From positions 62,001 to 126,000 of the forward strand of contig JAFDXE010000006.1 of the NCBI GenBank assembly GCA_018268085.1: DNA of 64,000 nt. Direction: 5' to 3'. Positions 7,850 to 15,613 of the stretch are shown here, piece by piece. The notes below the pieces were generated by a model. It saw only the letters and a list, made by a program, of their open reading frames with translations, made no database searches and was not told the origin of the DNA. Position 1 is the stretch's first letter; each line of letters opens with the position of its first letter. This stretch comes from Bacteroidota bacterium. Its GTDB lineage: Bacteria > Bacteroidota > Bacteroidia > Chitinophagales > Chitinophagaceae. Made by a program: the position numbers and the translations under genes.

Positions 7850-8860
7850 ATGATTGACAATGAGCATAGCGGAAAAATTGTAATGAGTGGCATCAGGCCC
7901 ACGGGTTTTTTGCACCTGGGAAACTATTTCGGTGCCATCAGGAATTACGTGCGTTTGCAGAATGAATTTGAATGTTATTTTATGGTGGCCGATTTACATT
8001 CGTTAACAACACATCCGGATACCAAAGAGCTGAAAGGAAATGTACATAGGGTACTGGCAGAAAATATTGCCTGTGGGTTGGATCCGGAGAAAGCCGCCAT
8101 TTATTGCCAGAGTCATTTGTATGAAACCGGGGAATTGTATTTATACCTGAATATGCTTGCTTACAAAGGAGAGCTGGAAAAAACGGTTACATTTAAAGAA
8201 AAAGCAAGACTACATCCACAAAATATTAATGCAGGGTTGTTGACTTACCCGGTGTTGCAGGCAGCAGATATTATTATTCACCGGGCCAGTTATGTTCCGG
8301 TGGGTAAAGACCAGGAACAACACCTGGAAATGTCGAGAACCTTTGCCAATCGTTTTAATCACCGCTATGGGAACATTTTCCCGGAACCACATGCATTTAA
8401 TTACAACCAGGAACTGGTGAAAGTACCTTCACTTGATGGAACAGGTAAAATGAGTAAGAGTGAAAACCAGATGGCAACACTATACCTTGCGGATGACGAT
8501 GAAACGATCATGAAAAAGGTGAAGAAAGCAAAAACAGATACAGTTGCAGATCCATCGCAGGGAATGCCGGAAGCCATACAAAACCTGTTTTTGCTGATGA
8601 AACTTGTTTGTGATAAGGCTGTAGTAGAAAAATTCGAGAATGATTTTAAGAATGGATCCATCCGGTATGGCGATGCGAAGGAACAATTGGGAAAAGATAT
8701 GATAGCATTCATTAGCCCGATAAGAGAAAAAGCAAGGAACATACTGGAAAACAAGCAGTATTTAAAAGAGGTGATGGAAAAAGGTGCTGAGAAAGCAAGA
8801 AAGAATGCGGGTAAAACAATGGAATTGGTAAGAGAAGCAATAGGATTGAAATATTTTTAA
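7850..8860 (+). CDS. trpS: Tryptophanyl-tRNA synthetase
   Basis: A 336-residue class Ic aminoacyl-tRNA synthetase that charges tRNA(Trp). The HIGH-like signature P-T-G-F-L-H-L-G-N is at residues 17-25, with the tryptophan pocket region G-x-D-Q-x-x-H (V-G-K-D-Q-E-Q-H) in mid-protein. The KMSKS loop (G-K-M-S-K-S-E) is at about residue 200, followed by the helical anticodon-binding domain. Length fits the bacterial family. It is divergent from gatC. A TATCTTCG sequence about 25 bp before the ATG resembles a -7 box with one mismatch. Confidence 0.95.
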   Translation: MIDNEHSGKIVMSGIRPTGFLHLGNYFGAIRNYVRLQNEFECYFMVADLHSLTTHPDTKELKGNVHRVLAENIACGLDPEKAAIYCQSHLYETGELYLYLNMLAYKGELEKTVTFKEKARLHPQNINAGLLTYPVLQAADIIIHRASYVPVGKDQEQHLEMSRTFANRFNHRYGNIFPEPHAFNYNQELVKVPSLDGTGKMSKSENQMATLYLADDDETIMKKVKKAKTDTVADPSQGMPEAIQNLFLLMKLVCDKAVVEKFENDFKNGSIRYGDAKEQLGKDMIAFISPIREKARNILENKQYLKEVMEKGAEKARKNAGKTMELVREAIGLKYF

Positions 8861-8960
8861 TCGAATACTGATCCAATATGGCAGTATTACAAAGTTTGCA
8901 TACATTCAGCATTCAGAATAACAAACACAAACAATAAACACTCCCGTGGAGTAAGGGAAT

Positions 8961-9596
8961 ATGGCAAAGCTTAAAAAACCAAAACACATTGCAGTTGCAG
9001 GAAATATAGGTGCAGGAAAAACCACGTTAACGGAATTACTCAGTAAACATTATAAATGGATACCACAGTTTGAGGATGTAGATCACAATCCTTACCTCAA
9101 TGATTTTTATGAAGACATGCCCCGGTGGAGTTTTAACCTGCAGATTTTTTTTCTGAATAGCAGGTTAAATCAATTGCTGGAAATTCATCGTGGTACCGAA
9201 ACCGTTATACAGGATCGTACGATCTATGAAGATGCTAATATTTTTGCGCCGAATCTTCACGATATGGGACTGATGGGCAAACGTGATTTCGATAATTACT
9301 ATAAGTTTTTTGAAACGTTGAAATCAATGGTTAAGCCGCCGGACTTATTGATTTATTTAAAGGCATCTGTACCTACCCTGGTTGGACAAATTCAAAAAAG
9401 AGGAAGGGAGTATGAAGAAAATATCCGGCTTGATTATCTCAAAAAATTAAATGAATTATATAACAACTGGATTGATACCTATAAAGAAGGGCCTTTATTA
9501 ATTATAGATGCAGATACCAATAAATTTGCAGAAAATGATGAAGACCTTGGTAAGATCATTTCAAGAATAGACTCAACCCTGTTTGGTTTGTTTTAA
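8961..9596 (+). CDS. Deoxynucleoside kinase
   Basis: A 211-residue kinase of the dCK/dGK family, which phosphorylates deoxynucleosides for salvage. The P-loop G-N-I-G-A-G-K-T-T is at residues 14-22. The substrate-site segment P-R-W-S-F-N-L-Q-I-F-F-L and the catalytic Q-D-R-T-I-Y-E-D motif follow, then the LID with K-R-G-R-E-Y-E. Preference between purine and pyrimidine deoxynucleosides cannot be told. The ATG is preceded by AAGGGAAT, closer to a Shine-Dalgarno sequence than is usual here, and by a small ACTCC/GGAGT hairpin at 8940-8952. It follows trpS by 100 bp and converges on the first response regulator. Confidence 0.88.
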   Translation: MAKLKKPKHIAVAGNIGAGKTTLTELLSKHYKWIPQFEDVDHNPYLNDFYEDMPRWSFNLQIFFLNSRLNQLLEIHRGTETVIQDRTIYEDANIFAPNLHDMGLMGKRDFDNYYKFFETLKSMVKPPDLLIYLKASVPTLVGQIQKRGREYEENIRLDYLKKLNELYNNWIDTYKEGPLLIIDADTNKFAENDEDLGKIISRIDSTLFGLF

Positions 9597-9623
9597 CTAA
9601 GGTAGATAGTTGAACGGGAGAAA

Positions 9624-10280
9624 TCAGTCTATCAGTTGATTTTTCATTGCGTAAAACACGAGTCCTACAGAATTTTTTACGCCAAATCTTTCCATTAACC
9701 TGTCTTTGATAGCTTCTACAGTACGGGCACTGATATCCATTTTAGCGGAAATTTCTGCGGCCGTAAATTCCATACAAACGAGTGTGAGTACTTCTTTTTC
9801 CCGATCGCTCAATACAATTTCCGAACTCAGGCTGGGATTAAATTTTTGTTTGGAGTAATTCTTTTTAATGAGCACTTTATTTACAAACGGGTTGAGGTAG
9901 AAGCCTGTTCTTACCACGTCCATTATTGCCTTTTTTATTTCGGCCGGTTCGGTGCTTTTAAGCAGGTATCCTGCAGCGCCGCAATCCATAAGATGACCAA
10001 CGAATCGTTCATCTTCATACATGGTTAAAATGATTACGCGTATATGGGGAAACTTTTTGGTAATGGCTTTTGTTGCATCGATTCCATCTTTTACAGGCAT
10101 TTTTAAATCACACAACACAACATCGGGCATAAATTCCGGTATTTTATCGATCAGATCCTCACCATTTTCAGCTTCCATTACAAATTTAATATTTGTATAA
10201 GGGCGAAGGGACAGGATTACACCTTTCCTGAAAATCTTATGGTCATCTGCAATGGCTACTTTAATCTGGTTTGGTTGCAT
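9624..10280 (-). CDS. NarL/LuxR-family response regulator (module A, kinase-linked)
   Basis: A 218-residue response regulator with an N-terminal receiver domain (about 6-122) and a C-terminal LuxR-type helix-turn-helix (about 150-212). The acidic pair D12-D13, phospho-acceptor D58, switch T86 and K108 are all present. The recognition-helix region A-A-E-I-S-A-K-M-D-I-S-A-R-T-V-E is typical of NarL-type DNA binding. It lies 79 bp downstream of a histidine kinase on the same strand and is its likely partner. Its closest relative in the window by position is the regulator at 13142, in the second copy of the module. Confidence 0.92.
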   Translation of the reverse strand: MQPNQIKVAIADDHKIFRKGVILSLRPYTNIKFVMEAENGEDLIDKIPEFMPDVVLCDLKMPVKDGIDATKAITKKFPHIRVIILTMYEDERFVGHLMDCGAAGYLLKSTEPAEIKKAIMDVVRTGFYLNPFVNKVLIKKNYSKQKFNPSLSSEIVLSDREKEVLTLVCMEFTAAEISAKMDISARTVEAIKDRLMERFGVKNSVGLVFYAMKNQLID

Positions 10281-10359
10281 ACTGGTTGAGTAAAAATCAC
10301 AAACACTAAAAGAAAAATGTTCAAAATAATGGCAAAGGTAAGATTCAATAAGTTTACTA

Positions 10360-11181
10360 TTAAATTATTGTTTCTTTCGGAACTTCAAGGGTGATTTTAT
10401 AATAGGTCTGGCTTGGATCGATTTCAAAAAATATTCTGCCGTTAAGCACTTTCATTCTGCTGGCAATATTTTTTAGGCCAAGACCTTGTGCGCTATGATT
10501 TAGTTTATCAAATTCAGCCTGTATAATTCCTTTGCCGTCGTGATGCAATCTAATGTAAAGATTATTACCGCTGGTGTTTTGCGTAAGATGAATAAACCCG
10601 GCGTTACTATGTTTAATGATATTGTTAACCAATTCCTGGATGATACGAAAAACCAGCATCTCCTGTTCTACCTTTAGCCGTTCCCGGTAGTCATGAAATC
10701 TGGCGCTTGCATTTAAACTTCCGCTGCCGCTTATTTTCTGGAAAAGGTCGGTAGTTGCACTTTCCAAACCAAAGTTTTTAAGCGTAGGAGGCATTAGGCT
10801 ATGACTGATATTACGAATCAGCAGGATGGCATCATCAATAATTTGTTTGGCGCTGAAAATGCTTTGAAGCTGCTGGGCTTTTTCCTGGTTAACCAGGTTT
10901 TCATTCAGGTATAAACGGGCAGTTGCCAAAAGCGGCCCGGCATCATCATGAAGGTCGGCTGCAATCCTTTGCCGTTCCTCTTCCTGGAAACGAATAGATG
11001 CATTCAGCAGGATTTGTTGTTTCTCATTTTCCAGCTTTTTCATCTGCATCTGGTAACGAATTACTTTCCGCTGGTGAAAGATCACAAACACAATAATGCC
11101 AATCGCAAGCGTAAGCATACCCATTGTTCCTATGAACATGAGTTTGGTTATGCCGGTATTATTAGCTTGCAAAAAAAACAT
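10360..11181 (-). CDS. Sensor histidine kinase, HisKA_3 type (module A)
   Basis: A 273-residue kinase with one N-terminal membrane helix (about residues 14-35) and a short coiled linker. A HisKA_3 dimerisation domain follows, with E-E-E-R-Q-R-I-A-A-D-L-H-D-D and phosphorylated H78. The HATPase domain has N-box V-N-N-I-I-K-H, D-G-K-G and G-L-G-L. It has no sensor domain of its own. The ATG at 11181 overlaps the TGA of the upstream seven-helix gene by one base (TGATG), which suggests coupled translation and that the separate membrane protein supplies signal input. An in-frame TTG one codon earlier is a less likely start. Confidence 0.88.
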   Translation of the reverse strand: MFFLQANNTGITKLMFIGTMGMLTLAIGIIVFVIFHQRKVIRYQMQMKKLENEKQQILLNASIRFQEEERQRIAADLHDDAGPLLATARLYLNENLVNQEKAQQLQSIFSAKQIIDDAILLIRNISHSLMPPTLKNFGLESATTDLFQKISGSGSLNASARFHDYRERLKVEQEMLVFRIIQELVNNIIKHSNAGFIHLTQNTSGNNLYIRLHHDGKGIIQAEFDKLNHSAQGLGLKNIASRMKVLNGRIFFEIDPSQTYYKITLEVPKETII

Positions 11182-11900
11182 CAATTATCTCTTGTTTTCG
11201 TGTTTATCATATTAAAATCATCCAATTGTAGCTCTGAAGGAAGTTCAAATTCAGTACTCGAATTATCAATACTTTCATTTGCAAAAAAAGCACAACAAAA
11301 CAGTATATTTTTACAAATGGTGACGAGAGAATAAATGGTTTTCATTTGACCTACAAAACTGGCATCCGAACTAGAATTAATAAATAGAAAGAAAAAAAAG
11401 TTACCTGCGAAGTAAATAAAAAGCCCGACACATATCCAAAAAGTAATACTTTGATACAGTGGGAATTGAACAACAGTTTTCATTTTTTCATAAAAAAAAT
11501 AAATTATGAAAACCATAAATGAAAGAAACTCAATTAACGAGGGCGTGTTACTAAATTGGGATTTGTCTACGAGAAAGTTTATAATGCAATATGCAATAAA
11601 TGGAATAGTGGAATACAACACAATTTTCTTTGCGAAAGAATTTACGTAAAGATTGTAAAGAAATTGGGCAAAAAGAGTGTATTCTACAACAGCATATAAC
11701 TTTAATATGTAATAATAGACCAAGAATGACTGAAACACATAAACAGTCACAATTGAGGCCACGACAAAAACTCCTAAAGTAATCGTATAAATAAAAAAAA
11801 CCTTTAATGCTTTTGTATTCAGCTTTTTATAAAAAAGAATACAAAAGATTAAAGGAAGAATTTCAGTCAGAAAGGTTATATAAACTAATTGGTTTTGTAT
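11181..11900 (-). CDS. Seven-helix membrane protein, putative sensor (module A); start codon unclear
   Basis: About 239 residues, dominated by seven predicted hydrophobic helices rich in Phe, Ile and Tyr, with a short polar tail. No known domain is recognised. It is similar in plan, and locally in sequence (S-x-T-F-W-I-x-x-G-x-F), to the protein at 14552 in the second module. The first usable start by standard codons is GTG at 11762. The frame stays open upstream to a TAG at 11909-11907, and that stretch aligns with the first two helices of the paralogue, so it is coding. The best positions are ATA at 11900 or CTG at 11906; neither is a normal start. Its stop overlaps the kinase ATG. Confidence 0.6.
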   Translation of the reverse strand: MQNQLVYITFLTEILPLIFCILFYKKLNTKALKVFFIYTITLGVFVVASIVTVYVFQSFLVYYYILKLYAVVEYTLFAQFLYNLYVNSFAKKIVLYSTIPFIAYCIINFLVDKSQFSNTPSLIEFLSFMVFIIYFFYEKMKTVVQFPLYQSITFWICVGLFIYFAGNFFFFLFINSSSDASFVGQMKTIYSLVTICKNILFCCAFFANESIDNSSTEFELPSELQLDDFNMINTKTRDN

Positions 11901-11906
11901 AAGCAG

Positions 11907-12475
11907 CTAATTTTTTCAAAAATAGCTAACAATAATCCAAAATCCAAATTTAGCCTAAAAGACCTAAGAACAGCACTTTAATGAAGCCGTACATAAATAA
12001 TTAGTTTAGTGGTTTACGATTAATTGCACTGTAAACTTCACACATATCGTTTTTTTACGCAACGGGCTATGGGTTGTTTAAACCAGGCTCGTTGCGCCCA
12101 AACCCAATACTGGCGCGGCTTGCAGGCAAATACAGAGGTAATTACACTACCAAAAATAAGGTAATTCTACGAAATGACATTAGTATTTTTACTATCAATA
12201 TCCTGCAACCTTACTTCGTAGAACTACCGTAAACCGGGGATATGATCTTAAATAACACTTAAAATGAGTTGTTTTTTAATGCCTGGAATATTACTGCAGG
12301 TAATTAAACTCATGAGTTTACGTGAATACCGAAAGCTTAAACAGTAATTTTACGAAGTAGTTTTACGGCTACTTACCTGGTTTTCAATCAGATATTTATT
12401 TTGCAGATATTAAACTTAAATTGTTAATTTACAATTGAAACCAATACTTGACTATCACCTCAACTTTCCAAGGAA
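11907..12475. promoter_or_regulatory. 569-bp divergent regulatory region of module A with repeated motifs
   Basis: No gene is seen here. The stretch separates the minus-strand sensor operon from the plus-strand regulator at 12476. TTTACG or its complement occurs six times: 12013-12018, 12054-12059, 12228-12233, 12317-12322, 12349-12354 and 12362-12367. AGGTAATT occurs three times, at 12136, 12159 and 12298. A 14-base inverted repeat with one mismatch spans 12160-12173 and 12215-12228. A GC-rich hairpin (GCAACG/CGTTGC) spans 12059-12095. Such density suggests operators for a response regulator, but no binding specificity is established. Confidence 0.5.
12160..12228. repeat. 14-base inverted repeat, one mismatch, 41-base spacer
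   Basis: GGTAATTCTACGAA at 12160-12173 is complementary to TTCGTAGAACTACC at 12215-12228 except for one A-C position. It lies midway between the divergent genes and could form a cruciform or bind a dimeric regulator. There is no T-run, so it is not a terminator. Confidence 0.55.
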
Positions 12476-13141
12476 ATGTCTACTGAGAATCTCATTAAAA
12501 TTGCCATTGCCGACGATCATAAAATTTTCCGCGACGGAATAAAAATGGCCCTGGCTGGAAAATCGAATTTAAAAATGCTTTGGGAGGCTGAAGACGGGAA
12601 GGATATGATGCATAAGATTTCGATAAAGAAGCCGGAAGTTTTGCTCATGGACATTCGCATGCCTGAAATAGATGGAATTAACGCGATCCAGTTGATCAGA
12701 AAAGAGTACGAAGACATTAAAATCATCGTGCTTACAATGTATGATGATCAGCAAATGATCAGTAAAATGATGGAAATGGGAGCCAATGCCTACCTTACCA
12801 AAACAACTGACCCGGAAGAAATTTATGAAGCGATCCTTACCTGCATGAACGACGATTTTTATTTTAATGAGTTGGTTAACAAGGCCGTGATGGGGAAACT
12901 GATGCAAAAGAAAAATGTACGCCAGCATTACGGAACCAATACACCCGTTAATTTCAATGAAAAAGAAATTAAAATTCTTCAGTTACTATCGGAAGACAAG
13001 ACCACGGAAGAAATATCTAAAATCATTTTCCTCAGCCCGAGAACAATAGAAACCATCCGACAGAACATGAAGGCCAAAGTAAATGCCAAAACCATCGGAG
13101 GATTAATCATGTATGGCATGCGTAATAAACTGATCGAATAA
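12476..13141 (+). CDS. NarL/LuxR-family response regulator (module A, divergent orphan)
   Basis: A 221-residue receiver plus LuxR helix-turn-helix protein. Phospho-acceptor D59 lies in L-L-M-D-I-R-M-P, with acidic pair D13-D14, T87 and K109. The output domain has E-E-I-S-K-I-I-F-L-S-P-R-T-I-E. No kinase is on its strand. It is divergent from the sensor operon of module A and is most similar in the window to the plus-strand regulator at 15614 (shared segments around A-Y-L-T-K-T and F-Y-F-N-x-L-x-N-K-A). Its TAA directly abuts the stop codon of the convergent regulator, with no intergenic base. Confidence 0.92.
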   Translation: MSTENLIKIAIADDHKIFRDGIKMALAGKSNLKMLWEAEDGKDMMHKISIKKPEVLLMDIRMPEIDGINAIQLIRKEYEDIKIIVLTMYDDQQMISKMMEMGANAYLTKTTDPEEIYEAILTCMNDDFYFNELVNKAVMGKLMQKKNVRQHYGTNTPVNFNEKEIKILQLLSEDKTTEEISKIIFLSPRTIETIRQNMKAKVNAKTIGGLIMYGMRNKLIE

Positions 13142-13804
13142 TCAAAAGGTAACGATTCCATTCTTCACTGCATAAATGGCCAGTCCTACCCTGCTTTTTA
13201 CATCCAGTTTTTCAAATAATCCATCCCTGTAACTATCTATAACTCTCGGGGTAATATGGAGATGATCCGCAATTTCCTTATAAGTCATTTCCGTACTTGC
13301 CAGTTTTAAAAATTCAATTTCAATCGGGTTTAGAATAGCTTTTTCAATTGAACGCTGGTTATCGTGGTTTTTCTTAAATAATGAAGCCAGCTTTCCAGTA
13401 GTGTTGTGAGCGTAATAGTATCCATTCTCGGCCACCGAAACCAGTGCCGATCTGAGTTCTGCAGGATGGATATCCTTCTTCAAAAATCCTTTTACTCCAA
13501 CCTGCAATAACCTGATCAATGCTATTTCCGAATCATACATGGTTAATACCAAAACTTTTATGTCTGGATAATTTGCCTGCAGCCATTGTGCTGTTTCAAA
13601 TCCATCCAGAATAGGCATATTCAGGTCCAGCAATACAAGGTCGGGCAACTTGCCAGTCTGGATCTGGTTTATTAATTCCTGGCCATTATCGGCTACGCCG
13701 AATACCTGCAAATCGTCAAATGAATTAATTAATGTTACCAGCGCATCCCTGAGCAGGATATGATCATCCGCAAGGATTACTTTATACTTTTTTTTCGGGT
13801 TCAT
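13142..13804 (-). CDS. NarL/LuxR-family response regulator (module B, kinase-linked)
   Basis: About 220 residues with a receiver domain (D13-D14, phospho-acceptor D60 in L-V-L-L-D-L-N-M-P) and a LuxR-type output domain (Y-K-E-I-A-D-H-L-H-I-T-P-R-V-I-D). ATG 13804 is preferred to one at 13861 because the receiver begins directly after it (M-N-P-K-K-K-Y-K-V-I-L-A-D-D). Even so, the first 23 bases overlap the end of the upstream kinase gene, implying coupled expression. It is the module B counterpart of the regulator at 9624. Confidence 0.9.
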   Translation of the reverse strand: MNPKKKYKVILADDHILLRDALVTLINSFDDLQVFGVADNGQELINQIQTGKLPDLVLLDLNMPILDGFETAQWLQANYPDIKVLVLTMYDSEIALIRLLQVGVKGFLKKDIHPAELRSALVSVAENGYYYAHNTTGKLASLFKKNHDNQRSIEKAILNPIEIEFLKLASTEMTYKEIADHLHITPRVIDSYRDGLFEKLDVKSRVGLAIYAVKNGIVTF

Positions 13805-14582
13805 ATATCGGGATTGTGATTTTAATGGAAGTTCCTTCTCCTTCTTTAGAATGTAATTCAAATTTTCCGTTCAGCATGGTTGCCCTTTTTTCCATATTGA
13901 TCAACCCATTGCCAAACTGATGTTTATCGGTTAAAAAACCCCGGCCATTATCCGTTATAGTGAGGGTTAGATTGCAGTGTTCATATAAAAGGTTAATGAT
14001 AATAGAATTAGCTCCTGCATGCTTCATTATATTGTTCAGGGCTTCCTGTGTTATTCTGAACAGGATCAGTTCTGCATTTGTATCCAGGAATACCGGTTCC
14101 CCCACGACAAGAAGTTTCAGGTTATATAAACCTGTTTTGTTTAACTGGTTAATCTCAAATTCCAGCCCCTTGATTAATCCATTGCTCAAAATAATTTCTG
14201 AACTCATACTCCTGCTCAGGTCACTCAGGTCATTAATCGCTTCACCAATCATCGTAACAGCATCATTTACTCTTTGTACCTCATGAGTTGTTCCACAAAG
14301 AACGAGAGTATTGAGATGAAGTTTTGCAAGCGTTAGTTTCTGCCCAATGTTATCATGTATTTCCCGGGATATATTTTGAAAAGTTTGTTCCTGGATTTCA
14401 AGCCTTGATTTTAACAAGTCAAATTCATGACTTATCTGCAATTTTTCTAAATTTTGAAAGTAAATATTCTGCCTTTGTTGATACTTGTACACTATCAGAA
14501 TTATAAAACCAACTAATATTATAGTAAGTAATATGGCAATAATTAAAAAAATTATGGTTCTTTCCGAATTTGTATACAACAT
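13782..14582 (-). CDS. Sensor histidine kinase, HisKA_3 type (module B)
   Basis: About 266 residues: one N-terminal membrane helix (about 9-33), a coiled-coil linker, a HisKA_3 domain with N-I-S-R-E-I-H-D-N-I-G-Q-K (phospho-His about residue 76 from this start), and an HATPase domain with N-x-x-K-H-A, D-N-G-R-G and G-N-G-L motifs. The ATG at 14588 two codons upstream is an alternative. The gene overlaps the end of the seven-helix gene by about 31 bp and the start of the regulator gene by 23 bp. All three genes are therefore chained by overlaps and probably translated together. No extracellular sensor domain is present. Confidence 0.88.
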   Translation of the reverse strand: MLYTNSERTIIFLIIAILLTIILVGFIILIVYKYQQRQNIYFQNLEKLQISHEFDLLKSRLEIQEQTFQNISREIHDNIGQKLTLAKLHLNTLVLCGTTHEVQRVNDAVTMIGEAINDLSDLSRSMSSEIILSNGLIKGLEFEINQLNKTGLYNLKLLVVGEPVFLDTNAELILFRITQEALNNIMKHAGANSIIINLLYEHCNLTLTITDNGRGFLTDKHQFGNGLINMEKRATMLNGKFELHSKEGEGTSIKITIPIYEPEKKV

Positions 14583-15229
14583 AGACATGCTTTTATAAAA
14601 AAAATATATAGTAAGCAGTAGGCAATATTCATTATGTCTGCAAACAGTATGTAATCAGAAATTGAAATTGTATTTTGTAAATTAGCTATTATAGAACGAA
14701 ATGGAATTTGTATGCTCATTGAAAGAAAAATTCCAGTGACTATCCAAAATGATGGCTCATTTTTTAGAATTAATACTGGAATATGAGTAAATAAATCGTA
14801 ATAGTAAAAACAACAAAATATGACCAATCCAAAATTTGAAATAGTGAAGCTAATGCTATCTTGTACAAATGCATCTTTAGACAAATAGTAAATAATAGCG
14901 ACTATAAAAAATAGAAATAATAATCTTAAATACTTTTTCATACTGTCCTTATGGATTGCCCTAATTATTAAAACTGAAAGAAATGAAAAGTGAAATAATA
15001 CCGAAAGATTATTTAAAAAGATCGCAAACTCAAAATGATATTGAAAGTGAGTTGCTAAAATGTGAGGAATATAAACAAATACACCAATTAAACCATACCA
15101 ATAAAAACCACGCATATAATTTACAATCCCTCTTTTATTTATTAACCTTAACGAAATAACTGTACATACAAAAGCCAAGAGCATTGATAAGTCATAAGTT
15201 ATGTAATAAATTATTTTATAAAGCTCCAT
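14552..15229 (-). CDS. Seven-helix membrane protein, putative sensor (module B)
   Basis: About 225 residues with seven predicted transmembrane helices and almost no soluble part. I know no named family; it resembles the module A membrane protein at 11181 in length, helix plan and position. ATG 15229 (M-E-L-Y-K-I-I-Y-Y) is preferred because that is where similarity to the other copy begins. ATGs at 15280 and 15277 would add 16-17 residues and lie in the loop of a hairpin. The 3' end overlaps the kinase gene. By context it probably senses a membrane or small-molecule signal and passes it to the kinase. It is visibly more AT-rich than neighbouring genes, partly because of its composition. Confidence 0.75.
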   Translation of the reverse strand: MELYKIIYYITYDLSMLLAFVCTVISLRLINKRGIVNYMRGFYWYGLIGVFVYIPHILATHFQYHFEFAIFLNNLSVLFHFSFLSVLIIRAIHKDSMKKYLRLLFLFFIVAIIYYLSKDAFVQDSISFTISNFGLVIFCCFYYYDLFTHIPVLILKNEPSFWIVTGIFLSMSIQIPFRSIIANLQNTISISDYILFADIMNIAYCLLYIFFIKACLCCIQIRKEP

Positions 15230-15613
15230 ATGCAATAGTATTAAATCTGCAAATTCTGTCCTTGGGAAAAAAAACATCATTTTCCGTTGTTTTTCCCATT
15301 TTTCTTTTCTACTTATCCCTGACCTTTACCTTCAGTTTTAATCCATACACTACTTTGGGATAGCTAATCACTATCCCCTTTTTTTTGGCAAATAAATTTT
15401 CCATTTTATTAATATGAACTTTTCCGGTACTGACATTAAGGCTTAATACAAAATAGCCATTTAACACCTATTGACCGTAAAAACCCTATTGTCATCAATG
15501 GGTAATTCTCCCCTTTATTTTGTTGAATTATAATTAGACCTTGCAGCCCAACGTTATTAAGATCGTAAACTTACTATTCCAAAAAAAACTACTAATTTCA
15601 CAGGACAAGATTT
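15230..15613. promoter_or_regulatory. 384-bp divergent regulatory region of module B
   Basis: No gene is seen. It holds two CGTAAA motifs (15476-15481 and 15564-15569) like those in the module A region. An imperfect 13-base inverted repeat (TGGGAAAAAAAAC with GTTGTTTTTCCCA, about 15263-15299) lies just before the sensor gene. A plus-strand terminator-like hairpin lies at 15357-15386. The two promoters themselves could not be pinned down. Confidence 0.45.
15357..15386 (+). terminator. Terminator-like hairpin within the divergent region
   Basis: GGGATAG (15357-15363) and CTATCCC (15371-15377) form a perfect 7-bp stem with a 7-base loop, followed by a run of eight T on the plus strand. It is upstream of the plus-strand regulator, so it would end a short transcript or act as an attenuator. 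Confidence 0.5.

Noticed and set aside
12054..12100. GC-rich hairpin with GCAAC and GTTGC ends, reminiscent of an integron attC site
   Set aside because: The ends do not fit RYYYAAC/GTTRRRY at the central bases, the element is too short, and no integrase gene or cassette is present.
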